The notes under the pieces: generated by a model
The model's database searches: none
Told to the model about the DNA's origin: nothing
The model's input: only the letters and a program-made list of their open reading frames with translations
Assembly: GCA_029216955.1 (NCBI GenBank)
Contig: JANAVB010005597.1
Coordinates: forward strand, 43,207,535 to 43,271,534
DNA from: Iris pallida
Lineage: Eukaryota > Streptophyta > Magnoliopsida > Asparagales > Iridaceae
Direction: 5' to 3'
DNA: 64,000 bases
Translations under genes and position numbers: made by a program
Shown: positions 20,611 through 32,722 of the stretch, one piece after another
Position numbering within the stretch: position 1 is the first letter of the stretch
Layout of the letters: each line of letters opens with the position of its first letter

Positions 20611-23600
20611 AGCAAATGGATCCTCGACAGCGGTTGTTCACGGCATATGACCGGTGACGCTACATTATTTGCAACACTGTCGAAAAAAGAAGAAGGAAGG
20701 CTACGTCTCCTTCGGTAACAACTTGAAAGGGTATATCATTGGTATCGGTGATGTTGGTAAGTCTCCATATCATGTGATTAAGGATGTCTGTCTGGTTACC
20801 GAGTTGAAACATAATCTACTCAGCATAAGTCATTTAGCTAATCATGGTTATGGCATCAACTTTGGCAAAGACAAATGTACTATAGTTGATAGCTCAACTG
20901 GTAGTACTATCTTTGAAGATATCAGGGAAGACAATATATATGTTTTCTATTTGTTGGAACAAACTAACATTTCAGGTAGATGCTTAATGGCTAAAAGTGA
21001 TGAGAGTCATCTGTGGCATATGAGACTCGGTCACGCAAATATGGACACAATCTCAAGGTTATCCACGAAGAAGCTAGTACGCAGTTTACCGGACATAACA
21101 TTCAAGAAGGATTCGGTATGCAGCCAATGTGAAAAGAACAAAGCTACCAGATCCACATTCAAGTCAGTAAACGCAGTATGTACTACTAGACCTCTATAAT
21201 TGCTACATATGGATTTATTTTGTCCTAGCAGAGTTGCTAGCCTCGGAGGTAAGTTATATGCTTTTGTAATTGTAGATGATTACTCTAGATACACGTGGGT
21301 ATACTTTTTGATACGCAAGAATGATGCATTATCCGAATTTGTCACCTTTTGTAAGAAAGTACAGAATAAAAAAGGTTACATGATCACTCGTATTAGAAGC
21401 GATCATGGTGGCGAATTCGAGAATGCAGAGTTTGAGAAATTTTGTGACACACATGGTTTTGTACACGAGTTCTCCTGCCCTAGGACTCCACAACAAAATG
21501 GAGTTGTGGAACGTAAGAACAGAACTCTATCCAAAATAGCCAGAGTAATGTTAAACCAATTTAGTCTACCCAAATATTTCTGGGCTGAAGCTGTCAATAC
21601 AGCTTGTTTTGTTCTCAATAGAGTTCTAATTCGACCCAAATCGAAGAAGACTCCATTTGAGTTATGGTTTGATAGAATTCCATCAGTTTCATATTTTAGA
21701 ATATTTGGTTGTAAATGCTTTATTCTTAATACAAAAGATAATTTGGAAAAGTTTGACGAAAAGGCCGATGAAGGTATATTTTTAGGTTATGCGACCAAGA
21801 GCAAAGGATACAGAGTCTTCAACAAACGAACTATGATCATCGAAGAATCAATCAACGTCACCTTTGATGAATTGAATCAAATGACTATCGATGACAATGA
21901 CGAAGATCTAACTGTGCCAAGTTCAACACCAACTGATTCTCCAAGAGAAGAACCCGGAAGCAGCTACCTTCGGAGTCTGCCAAAAAGATTGAAATTTACG
22001 GCTGATCATCCAAAGGATTTGGTAATTGGTGATATTACCAAAGGTGTAAGTACTCGCACATCCAGTAGAGATATTGTTTCTAGTGTTGCATTCATTTCAC
22101 AGCTAGAACCCAAAACCATTGATGAAGCATGTAGTGATCGTTTTGGTTAGATGCTATGCATGAGGAATTAAACCAATTTGAACGGAATCAAGTTTAGGAA
22201 CTTGTTCCCAAGCCTATTGATCATCTGGTCATTGGCACCCGTTGGGTATTCCGAAATAAATTTAATGAGAATGGTTTAGTGACTTGTAACAAGGCTCGAC
22301 TCGTAGCTCAAGGATATAATCAGGAAGAAGGTATCGACTACGATGAGACTTATGCCCCAGTTGCGAGATTAGAATCTATTCGCATGTTATGTGCATTTGC
22401 ATATTTTCATAATTTCAAATTATTTCAAATGGATGTCAATAGTGCATTTTTAAATAATTTTATAAAAGAAGAAGTTTTTGTAGCACAACCTCCAAGTTTC
22501 ACAGATTTTAAAAACCCTAATCATGTTTTCAAGTTGAAGAAAGCTTTATACGGTTTGAAACAAGCCCCTCGTGCTTGGTATGATCGTCTAAGCTCTTTTC
22601 TACTTGATAACGATTTTTCAAAGGGCAAGGTTGACACTACACTTTTTATTAAGTCTTTGAATAATAATATCCTTTTAATACAAGTCTATGTTGATGATAT
22701 TATATTTGGATCTACTGATGAATCTCTTTGTCAAGAATTCTCTAAGTGTATGCAGAATGAGTTTGAGATGAGCATGATGGAAGAGCTGAAATTCTTTCTC
22801 GGACTGCAAATCAAACAAACTGACAATGGGACATTCATAAATCAAGCCAAGTACACAAAAGATTTGCTAAAGAAGTTTGATCTGGACAATGTCAAACCTA
22901 TTGGCACTCCGATGGCAACTTTAACAAAGCTTGATATTGATGAACAAGGCAAGCCTGTCGACACACGTAAGTATCGAGGTATGATCGGTAGTTTACTTTA
23001 TTTAACTGCTATTCGTCCAGATATTATGTTTAGTGTTTGTCTGTGTACACGTTTTCAAGCTAATCCAAAGGAATCATATCTGTGCACAGTTAAGCGTATC
23101 TTTCGATACCTAAAGGGCACTTCTTCTGTTGGCTTATGGTATCCTAAAACCAAGTCCTTTGACCTTATTGGTTACTCGGATGCAGATTTTGCTGGATGCA
23201 AAGTTGATAGAAAAAGTACCAGCGGCACATGTCATTTCTTAGGCAATGCTTTAGTCTCATAGTTTAGTAAAAAGCAAAATTTTGTAGCCCTATCAACAAC
23301 AGAGGCTGAGTATATCGTCGCAGGACGTTGTTGTGCTCAGATTTTGTGGATGAAACAAATTTTGGAAGACTATGATTTATTTTTCACACACATTTCCATT
23401 TTCTGTGACAACACGAGCACAATTAATTTGACTAAGAATCCAGTATATCACTCTCGTACTAAGCATATCGAGATCCGACATTATTTTCTTAGAGATCATC
23501 ATCAGAATGGAGATATTAACCTTGTATACATAGACACTGAGAATCAATTAGCTGACATCTTCACAAAACCTCTAGCAGAAGATCGTTTCAATTATTTACG

Positions 23601-23640
23601 TCGAGAATTGAGAATTTTGGACGTCAATAATGTTAATTGA
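20611..23640 (+). pseudogene. Sirevirus B pol
   Basis: The protease site KWILDSGCSRHMTGD (20614-20658) is followed by a frameshift in a purine run (about 20683-20700). Then come the GAG-pre-integrase region (to a TAA at 21197-21199), the integrase core with VDDYSRYTW, IRSDHGGEF and GVVERKNRT (21200-22150), and a frameshift near 22138. Reverse transcriptase with YVDD (22279-23262) follows, then a TAG at 23260-23262 and RNase H to 23640 with TKHIEIRHYFLRDH. It encodes no complete protein. Confidence 0.9.
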
Positions 23641-24033
23641 AGGTTGAAATTACTAATCTTTGAATTAAATTTTTGAAATGAGTCAAGGATGATGAGGAGA
23701 TGTGATGATGATGTATTAGCTGATTTTGAGACTTAGTTATTGTCTACTGTACACTTGGAAATGCTCCGACATTCCAAGTTTCTTTTTTTTTAGCTTTTAT
23801 TATCAGTTTTTTTAGGACTTGTACTGGATATTTTTTGATGTCTCTTGAACATCATTTTATTTTTATGGGATGCGTAGTTTATCTTTTATATCAGTTTATT
23901 TATTCTTTATAGCATCTTTATCTGCTTCTATAAACTGCCTGTGAAATAATTCTCTGTTATGTCTTGTATATTCTCACTACATGAGATATTATTTTCTTGT
24001 GTTTCTTCACTGTTGTAGCTTATGCATTAATTA

Positions 24034-24200
24034 CGGGGGAGCCTATTTCTTCGCCATTATTTTTCTAAGTGACAACGGAGGAGAAAAAGGATCTAACATT
24101 TTGTTTTGAGAATAATACAGGGATTGAACAATTTTGAATATTTTTTTCTCAAAAGATGTTATATCATTCATAGTTTGTCAATTATCAAAATAGGGGAGAT
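24034..24200 (+). promoter_or_regulatory. polypurine tracts of Sirevirus B
   Basis: ATAGGGGAGAT abuts the 3' LTR at 24190-24200. Upstream purine runs occur at 24034 (CGGGGGAG) and 24072-24091 (GACAACGGAGGAGAAAAAGG), the repeated arrangement also seen in copy A. Confidence 0.65.
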
Positions 24201-25269
24201 TGTTGGCCCATTGGTCATATGGTCAAACTGATTTTAATAATTGATCAAACTCTGTCTCGATATATGGAACTAGTCAGGATATCTCGGACTCTTGGACATG
24301 ATCAAGAACGGCTATCTACTCAGTTCAAGACCGAAGCGTTGTTTGCCTGTTCGAGTCTGTATTTCTTTGAGAAATATAATCTTTTATTTTATTGAGTCTA
24401 GAAATACATTGTACACCGAGTCGTACTGGCAAATAGGCTATTCCAAAATAATTTCAAAATGTTTTTAAAAATTTCCTTAGTTTTGAAAAACATTCGTATT
24501 TACAAAAGCTCCAAAAAGGTTTTCAAAATTTCCCAAAATCTATTTTGAAAAACCCTAACCTAACCCTGACAGAACTCGGCCAGAGTTCGGCCAGAGTTCG
24601 GCCAGAGTTCGGTTAGTGACCGTTTTGATTTTTGAATTCCTTGGAACTTTGTCCTCCTACAGTTGCGGATTTGACCGAGATTTGCTCATCGAGTTCTGCC
24701 CGAATTCTGCCAGAATTCTATCTTTGGAACTCCTATAAATAGAGAAGGATTTTGATCATTTTAACTCACTCATTCACTTTCAATCTTCTCTCTATTTAAA
24801 GCTTTCAGTCTTCCAAAGAGTTTTTCTCGAGCTTTAATTTTCAGATCCCAAGCCAGTTACAATCCTCTAGTCGATTTGCCAGTGTGGTACAGTCTAAAAG
24901 TTTCAGAGTGATTGTAATCAGAAGGCTTGATAGAAGAATACCTCTTCACAATTGAAGTTGGACGAGTTCTTCGTATCAAAGCTTACGTTGTAGAAGTTGC
25001 AAGGGCTTCGTAAGAAAACTTACGGTTTTGCCAATAGTGGATTCAACTGGTAGCAAGAGTTCTACCGACTGGACTAGTCCTCAACAGAGGGAAACCAGTA
25101 TACATCGCTGTCTTTGCGTTTGCTTTCTTATCTCTGCCTTTACATTATTTAGTTGTGATTATTATTCTGTGATCTTGCTACTAATAATTTTTAATTAGCA
25201 TTATTCCGCTGCCAACTCTATTCACCCCCCCCCCTCTAGAGTATTCTGCTTTACGATTTCGTTCCTACA
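24201..25269 (+). repeat. 3' LTR of Sirevirus B
   Basis: The partner of 17512-18565. It has three GGCCAGAGTTC units where the 5' LTR has one, but one fewer CCCGAATTCTG unit. The TATA box is at about 24732. Confidence 0.93.
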
Positions 25270-25789
25270 CACTAGTCATATTAAAGAAGCGTGAGCTTGC
25301 ATTGTTTTTTGAGTTTTCATATAAAAACAAATTTGAATCCTGCAGGGGAGGGTAATTTTGAAAAGTGCATTAATTCCATAACTTGTCTGCTATATGCCAT
25401 ACAGAGAGGACACAATCAGAGATTTGAATCCATATAAGGGCTTACTCAAGCCCAAACAAAGGAAGCCAACTATACCTTGATCTTGGCTTTTAGATCAGCA
25501 AGATCAACATCCCAACATCGAGACAAGATGGACTGTCCTTGAACAGCTAGCTCAAGCTCACACACCGAGTAGACTAGATTAGATTGTTGTAACTTGTAAC
25601 TACATACTGGACATAAAACGAAATAAATCATGCAAGAAAATAATGGTGTAGTAGTTGGCAACATAACAAGATAAGATGCAATGCAACTACAAGTTCTTAG
25701 AAACCAAGGCAACCAAGTTATATTTCACATGGAGGAGAAATTACATCAAGACTCATACAAAAAATATGTAAATAGCTGAAAGAAATCAC
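25270..25789 (-). other. CACTA interior, possible extra captured exon
   Basis: On the minus strand an exon-like stretch at about 25474-25590 (ELELAVQGQSILSRCWDVD, then LADLKAKI) is bordered by an AG and by a GTATAG donor-like sequence. I cannot assign it to a family. The rest looks like intron or spacer sequence downstream of the phospholipase D exon. Confidence 0.35.
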
Positions 25790-26181
25790 CTGATTGGTAG
25801 CTAAATGGCCTCCATCAGAAAGTTTCCCATATGACCTGAGACCATCGAAGGATATATAATCGTTGGCTTTTGGACCCATCAAGCCATAAAGATTCTGCAA
25901 TATAGAATTTGGCCCTCTACAAATGGTACGATATTGCCAGTGCATTATGGCCCTCACAGATGCAGCACCACCATCATCAATACCTCCCTGAGGAAACAGA
26001 TGCTCAGGAAAACTTTCATAAAAAAATAAAGTATGATACAGGAAAAGAAGGAACCTGGAATCCTGGCAAAAGGGTATAACTATGATAACCCTAAAGCATT
26101 TTTTCTCTTTTTCTGCTCGTATAATACGCCTGTAAAGTGCTTCTAAAACACGGTTGTGTTTTATATCATCTCCTGCAAGAC
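25790..26181 (-). pseudogene. captured phospholipase D zeta fragment (two exons with intron)
   Basis: The minus strand carries an exon at 26181-26055 (LAGDDIKHNRVLEALYRRII, then RAEKEKKCFRVIIVIP) and an exon at 25987-25790 (GGIDDGGAASVRAIMHWQYR, then TICRGPNSILQNLYGLMGPK). This is the sequence just before the second HKD motif of plant PX/PH-type phospholipase D (zeta class), enzymes that make phosphatidic acid at membranes. A 67-bp intron with GT (26053-26054) and AG (25988-25989) lies between them, and further splice borders flank both exons. The capture was therefore from genomic DNA, not from mRNA. One base is missing near the end of the first exon. The HKD catalytic motifs are absent, so it is a non-functional fragment. 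Confidence 0.85.
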
Positions 26182-26999
26182 CTGATATAAAAAATTAATT
26201 CTGGCCAAAATATCCAGTAAACAGAACAGCTTGTCAGTAAACTGAATTGAAATACTATTTCTTGTACCAAGTATCATTTACTAAGAGAACATTGATCAAC
26301 AAGGACACCAAGAGAATACTTCATCTAGAATGATGTGAAGCAGTTTAATTTCACTACATCACCAAAGTAGACGGTAAACCATATCCACAATAAAGTTCTC
26401 TTTCCAGCCAATACAGTGGAAGATCAAGAAGTTGAAGAATAGATCGATACTCACCAAGAATAAGGATCGATACTCAAATTCGGTAAACCATATCCACAAT
26501 AAAGTCCTCCGATTTAAACTCAAATTCGGGATCGATATTCACCAAGAATGGATTGATCGAACGAAGAACTCGTCGATCTCGAACAGATCCCTAAAGGAGT
26601 TCGGACAGATCCACTCATGTCAGATCTGAGAATTTCGAATCATTGATCAACGGAAGCAAAGGAAAACGAATTTCTTAAAGGAATCAAATTACTGACCTAG
26701 ATCATTGTCGACGAGTCTATCGATGAAGACCAAGAAGATGAAGGTTCGCTGCCAGAGGAGGGTCACATTCAATAAACTTTCTCCAAAAAATGTTCTTTTC
26801 TCTCTTGTCGATTCCAGGTTTATTTTAGGGCTTTTGTGGGTTAATAGCAAGGAGGAAAGAGGGTTACTATTTGATAATTCTAACATATTTGGATTTTCTC
26901 CAATCTCATTCTTCACAGCTAGGGAGAAATATATGTAATTTTATTAAACGAAAAGGAAAACTAGAATAAGAGGCATAGGCACTAGGATCTTTTTTCCTC
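26182..26999. other. CACTA interior between captured fragments
   Basis: No gene recognised. GGTAAACCATATCCACAATA occurs twice (about 26371 and 26482), with other local duplications of GATCGATACTCACCAAGAAT type at 26440-26560. Confidence 0.45.
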
Positions 27000-27277
27000 A
27001 TAAATTTGACGGCCACCTTGGTGTCGTCCTCGAGCGTCCCCTTGTAGACCTTCCCGAAGCCGCCGACGCCGAGGAGCAGGCCCTCGTCGAACTTGTTCGT
27101 CGCGTCCATGATCTCCTGGAAGGTAAATACGCACCCGAGGGGGTTCGTTGAGGCCAGGAAGGCGCAGCTCGCCGTCCCGCTCCGGGTGGAGTCCTTGCTC
27201 ATCGTGTGGGAGTTCCCGTACAAGGGGAGGGGCAGCCAGGTCTGGGTATGGGGACTGGTCTTCGACTTTCGAGCCGC
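27000..27277 (-). pseudogene. captured THESEUS1-like receptor kinase fragment
   Basis: A minus-strand frame of about 90 codons reads TWLPLPLYGNSHTM, GTASCAFLASTNPLG, FTFQEIMDATNKFDEG, then LLLGVGGFGKVYKGTLEDDT and KVAVK. This is the juxtamembrane segment and the first part of the kinase domain, with the glycine loop GVGGFG and the ATP-anchoring lysine of VAVK, of the CrRLK1L family and closest in wording to THESEUS1-type cell-wall integrity receptors. Homology stops right after the lysine. GC content is much higher than in surrounding sequence. No ectodomain, membrane helix or catalytic loop is present, so it cannot encode a working kinase. Confidence 0.85.
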
Positions 27278-27368
27278 GAGGAAGAGGAAGAGGAAGAGGA
27301 GAGGGGAAATGGAAGGAGCGGAGGAAGAGGAAGAGGAGGAGGAGCGGAGGAAGAGGAAGAGGACGCTG
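27278..27368. repeat. purine-rich GAGGAA microsatellite
   Basis: An imperfect GAGGAA/GCGGAGGAA array directly abuts the captured kinase fragment. Open frames across it on the plus strand are repeat artefacts. Confidence 0.85.
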
Positions 27369-27599
27369 GACCGAGCCCTAATATTTTGAGTGCTTAATAT
27401 TAATAAGTTCGCAAAATATTACAAGTTTGCTACTGCACTAAAATATTAATAACGTTTTGTTTTATAAACGTTATAAAAAGCCCAGAATTAGTCCAAACCG
27501 TCATAGAAAAAAGGTATTTCGAACTTTGATAACGCTTAGATATCAGGCGTCATCAATACGTCTTATCGAGCGTTATTAATAGGCCTTTTTTTTGTAGTG

Positions 27600-28943
27600 A
27601 TCATAGGCCAAGTCCTCAAATGCAGTGCCATAATATATATCACATAGCATTTCCTCCTCGGAAAGTACACCTATAACGTTATCCTGTCAGGACGGGAGCA
27701 AGTACTTGTACTAAAAACATATAATACTGATCATGACATGGTAAGAGATGAAATGACTGTAATCCTGACATGGCATAATCTATCATGTAAAAATCACAAC
27801 TATCATGGCAAGGATGCATTTGTCATGGTGGCACATGCATATATATATAGTTTAAAACTGGAGCAGGTACGTGATCGGTCAATAGGTATAGAATGTACCG
27901 GTGTACAAGCCATAAATCTGAAATGTACATATGTACAAGTAACAAGCATAGGTGTACATCCTTACAAAAATACGGGATAAAGCCTACGACAAGGTATGCA
28001 TATACAATGCGACCTCGCTCGGTACGTACGTACAAATAAGGGCATGATCACGTACTCAACTATCAGTTTCCTCCATGTCCCAGTAACCATCATGTGAGAT
28101 CATGTAAAAGCTCTTCTAAGCATGTGAAGATACTGAGAATTCGTATAAAGCATGTAATGATATGACTTTGCAGTTTCCATAAAGCAGTATTTTAACATGG
28201 CTCATTCACAGTTCATTATCATATGCAGTAAATAAGTTTGTAGGGGTACTTGTCTTGAGCAAAGTAAGAATAAGAATATGAAGGTACAGATGTCCGGTGT
28301 CCTGTCAAAATGATATACAAACTCAGCCTCTAAGTTATGATTAAGATTACACTAGTGTTGTGACACGGCTCCTAATAGGATACTAGCTATGTGAAGCTCT
28401 AGTAGTCCAAAGTGAGGTGTTACAACATCTAGAATAACAAGTAGGTCTCTACACTAAGGTAGGGTAAGGTCCCGATACTAAAATATCCCAAAAACACACA
28501 AAAACACACAAGTCAATATTAATTAATTAATTAATCAGACTATAGATTATGTTCTAATAATTATTAATATAGTTTTACAATCCTATTTTATATGAAATAA
28601 TATACCAAATTGATCCTTGTTAATTATAGTAACTTAATATAAATTTTCTAGAATTTATAATCTAGTGTAAGTATTTATTAAAAATCAGAATACAAGTGTG
28701 CATTGAAAATGAGTTTTGATTTACTATTTTTAAACAATGTCAAAACAGTAAATTAAATCATAGAAAAATTATAATAAATTAGATTAATTAACATAGTATT
28801 TTATAGTAATTTTACTAGAATTTATTCAGCACTAAAAGTGGTCTGAAAATTCAAAGTTCATAAATCACAGATTCTGAAATTAAATAAATAATTATTTAAT
28901 GTATTTGTCCGCGTATTTGAAATTGAACCGAAGTCCAGATACG
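27600..28943 (-). repeat. LTR B, segment 2
   Basis: Continuation of LTR B after the CACTA element. From 28093 on it matches the window start (1-850) almost base for base. It is interrupted at about 28943 by an LTR fragment. Confidence 0.8.
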
Positions 28944-30285
28944 AGGCCGTCTCCGACCCGAGGCCAGCGCCTCTCCGGCGCTCCCCCGTCCCGCTCCTCG
29001 GCCAGCCACCCCAGGCCGACCCCCGCTCGGTCGTCCCCTTCCAGCGTGCCTCCACCCCGCGTGGCCCTGACCCGCTGTCCGAGCGATCCGACCTCCCCTC
29101 CGGCGAAGCCCCGCCGGACGAGCACCCCTACCTCGCTGGACCCGACCCCTCGGGCTCCGATCCGCTGTTCCGCAGTCCCGAGTCGTGCCCTGAGGCCGTG
29201 AGCCTCCGTCGCTGCTGTTTTTCGACCTCGTCGAGACGCTGTCCAGAGCACCCGAGGTATAATTCCGTGTCCGTGAGTCTCCGTGCGGATTCTTTTTTCT
29301 ATTTTTGTATTTGAGAGCTCTAGCCGAGCACCCGAGGTATAATTCTGTGTCTCCGTGTCCCTCCCGTAGATAGTCTGTAATGACGCGGTCCCAATCCCGT
29401 TTCGGGAATCGGTATTTTGAAATATTGTTGCTTTTGGGTGATACGTAGATTTTCGGTTACGTCGTGACGTATTTTCTATTTTTGGATATATTGTGCTGTG
29501 GTTGGCTTTTGGGTTGGATATTCATTTTTGGGTTGGTAATTAGTGATCCCTGGTTTGGGATATTTATTTGTGTTGCGGATTAGCATTGTCCCAGGATTGG
29601 GTTGTCCCAGTTACAGAGGAGGTGCTGCCGAAATTTTCGGAAAGGTTTTCAAAATAAAAGTATTTAATTAAATTTAGTAAATTGGTAAATAAAAATCTAT
29701 TTTTCAAATCCGGTCCTTGAAAATGATTTACAAATTTTTGTTGGCTTTAAACGTATATTTTTGTGAGTTGTATCCCCTGTTAGGCGACGACCGCATCGGT
29801 CGGATGAGCCTCGGCGAAGCGCAAACGCTACAGAATTTTCTGTACATTGAGACGTTAGCCAGCAACATGAGATTGTATGACCAAGTCTGAGATGCCCCAT
29901 TTTCTATAATTTATATTTAAATTATATTTTTCTTTAGAACTTGTTACTGGCATTTAGTATTTTGGGTGCAGGGCCTCGGCCTTCTGTTTGGACCGCTTCA
30001 CGGCACTCAGAGCTCGCCTCAACTTTTTTTAATTTAATTTATTTAATTAGTTGTAAGGGCATAAGTCCAGTTTTTCTTTATTTTCTGTGGCCCTGTAATT
30101 GTGTAGTGTAAATTTTCTACTTTCTTTTCTGGGTTGGTTGTTGGCATAGCTAGGCGCATAATTAAAATGGATACTAATTATTTTATATGAAAACTAATAA
30201 AGGTTTATCATATTAAGTTAACGAATCAAGACTTCTGTAAATAATTAATTAGTTCATGTTTTCTCATTTAAAAGAAAAAGCCTTG

Positions 30286-30286
<1 letters not shown>

Positions 30287-30359
<73 letters not shown>
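30287..30359. repeat. (TA)n microsatellite
   Basis: An uninterrupted TA-dinucleotide tract inside the LTR fragment. Confidence 0.98.
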
Positions 30360-30362
<3 letters not shown>

Positions 30363-31089
30363 AAATACAAAGTTTTGCCAAATTAACCGGTAATTGCTAT
30401 TTTTCCCAATTAATCAGTAATCGACTTATTCAATTAAAATGATAACGAACGTAGTTTGCGACGTTAGACAATTTTCGGTAGATTAATTAATAACTTAAAA
30501 ACTTGACTAGGGCCTGCTTCTAGAAATTGCAACTAGCACACCTAGAATGGCTTCTTTATATTCTAAGTCAGGGTTCTCAACTGTAGGGCTTCGATGGTGT
30601 GTTTGACCTTCCTCCCCAGTAACGACGTCCTGTTCCAGTCATTAAACAAAGACAAGTTACGGTTACGTTATCTTATATTTTATTTAGTAATTATCAAGTT
30701 GCATATTTAAACCATATTGCTATACGGAACTCTCTCCTAGAGTTCAAATATTGATTGATATTAATTATGGGGATATTGGGGGAATAGTGTAGCGTCTATG
30801 ACCAATACCCCTCATATTGCATATTGTTATTGTGCGAGCTTACCCTTCTTACACACGGGGATAAGCCGTATCGCGTCGCTAGGATGCTATTGTACAACCC
30901 AAGCCGGTTACAAACGTTACATATTCAAATTACATTGTTTCAAGTATTGAATTATTAAATATTGTTTAACTGTTTAGCTTGCACTTTTTCGTTATTATTT
31001 GAAATGTGTGGTACATATTCGTACTTGCTCCCTCCTGACTGGAGACCAACATTTTTAGGTGACATTGAGGATGCTGAGCTATTGTACAA

Positions 31090-31237
31090 GAGTAATGCTA
31101 AAGTTACAACCAAATGCTTACAACCCACTTACAACCTTCATCCATTGCTGACATGTGGGCCATGGTCCACATGTCAGCAAATGGGTGAGTGGTTGTAAGT
31201 GGGTTGTAAGTATTTGCTAGTAGACTTAGCATTATTG
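31090..31237. mobile_element. Mutator-type MITE
   Basis: This 148-bp near-palindrome has arms of about 60 bp (GAGTAATGCTAAAG...CTTAGCATTATTG; both arms share ACTTACAACC words) and a centre GCTGACATGTGG/CCACATGTCAGC. It is flanked by a perfect 9-bp direct repeat, ATTGTACAA (31081-31089 and 31238-31246). A 9-bp duplication is the hallmark of Mutator-like elements. It is non-coding. Confidence 0.85.
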
Positions 31238-31605
31238 ATTGTACAATAGCTACTATGACCCGGTGTTGTATCCTGTGGTGTTGCCAGAGTCTCCCTTGGA
31301 GGACGCAGAACCAGAGGCTGATGAGCCGACCGTCTAGCTAGTTGCTTTTCAGTTATCTAGTTTTATTGTATTGGAGTTTGTTGATTTGAATTCAGTATTT
31401 TATTTCAGTACTTTCATTTCCAGTTACACTTTTCAATTTGTTGAATAAAAAGTTTTTTTTTAATTTTCGTATATTCGAGTTGTGACAAATGTATAGATGT
31501 TGTTGTGAATATCTGCATATAGAACAACTTACTGCCGCCGTCTCATAACGGTACAGGCTGGACATGATCCGGTTCGACCCAATAATTTGGGATCGGGTCG
31601 TGACA

Positions 31606-32533
<928 letters not shown>

Positions 32534-32602
32534 AATTGTAGACAGGATCTTCAAAGCGGCCAGTAGAGTAGAAGAACAAGATCGAAATAGCAAACTTGAA
32601 CT

Positions 32603-32722
32603 TTTATTGATATTAGTAGTAATACAAGCACTCACACAAACTCACACTCTTACAAAGGAAAATAGAAAAACTAGTACAAACTTGCACACCCACAAATGAG
32701 GCAGAAGGCCTCTATTTATAGT
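32603..32722 (-). promoter_or_regulatory. pararetroviral promoter and polyadenylation signal
   Basis: On the minus strand TATAAATAGAGG (near 32711-32722) is followed about 110 bases later by AATAAA (32603-32608). This compact promoter/poly(A) arrangement is typical of the intergenic region of plant pararetroviruses, where the signal is passed on the first circuit. The minus strand then ends in ATTGGTAT at 32531, right against the TA tract. That is the start of a tRNA-Met primer-site word. Confidence 0.6.

Larger units (their letters stand above)
17512..25269 (+). mobile_element. Sirevirus-type Ty1/copia retrotransposon, copy B
   Basis: LTRs at 17512-18565 and 24201-25269 flank copia-order gag, protease, integrase, reverse transcriptase and RNase H on the plus strand. 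A perfect 5-bp target duplication, CACTA, lies at 17507-17511 and 25270-25274. The primer-binding site and polypurine tract are in place. Proteins are clearly related to Sirevirus A, but the LTR sequences differ over most of their length and there is no third ORF. Several frameshifts and stops show it is more decayed than copy A. Confidence 0.95.
5658..27599. mobile_element. CACTA (En/Spm) element carrying host gene fragments, no own transposase seen
   Basis: The left terminus reads CACTACAACAAAAAAACCC. The right terminus, reverse-complemented, reads CACTACAAAAAAAAGGCC. Both ends are followed inward by clustered subterminal words of the type CCGTCAT, GCGTTAT and GTTATGAATAG (5690-5900; 27430-27585), as is usual for CACTA elements. 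The 3-bp flanks are AGC on the left and ATC on the right, an imperfect target duplication. Removing the two Sireviruses leaves about 4.7 kb containing fragments of a GH3 beta-xylosidase, phospholipase D zeta and a THESEUS1-like kinase. No TNP2 or TNPA similarity is visible, so it would depend on a transposase elsewhere. The second CACTA at 39110-52389 has different terminal sequences. Confidence 0.75.
28944..31605 (+). mobile_element. 5'-truncated LTR fragment of a related gypsy family
   Basis: This block has no counterpart in LTR A, where the uninterrupted target reads across 850-870. It ends GGGTCGTGACA (31595-31605), a gypsy LTR terminus. It also carries TTGCTCCCTCCTGACTGGAG near 31025, the reverse-strand counterpart of a motif in the LTRs at 42548-47727. 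The start is a GC-rich zone (28944-29230) with no TG terminus, so the 5' part is missing. No protein of its own is recognisable. Frames in the GC-rich zone look like leader sequence, not a gene. Confidence 0.6.

Noticed and set aside
5655..27602. Claiming a perfect CACTA target duplication for the first element
   Set aside because: The flanks are AGC and ATC. With one mismatch in three bases I treat it as unproven.
28892..29251. GC-rich frames on both strands that look exon-like
   Set aside because: They lie in the leader zone of an LTR fragment. Composition alone explains the open frames and no family is recognisable.
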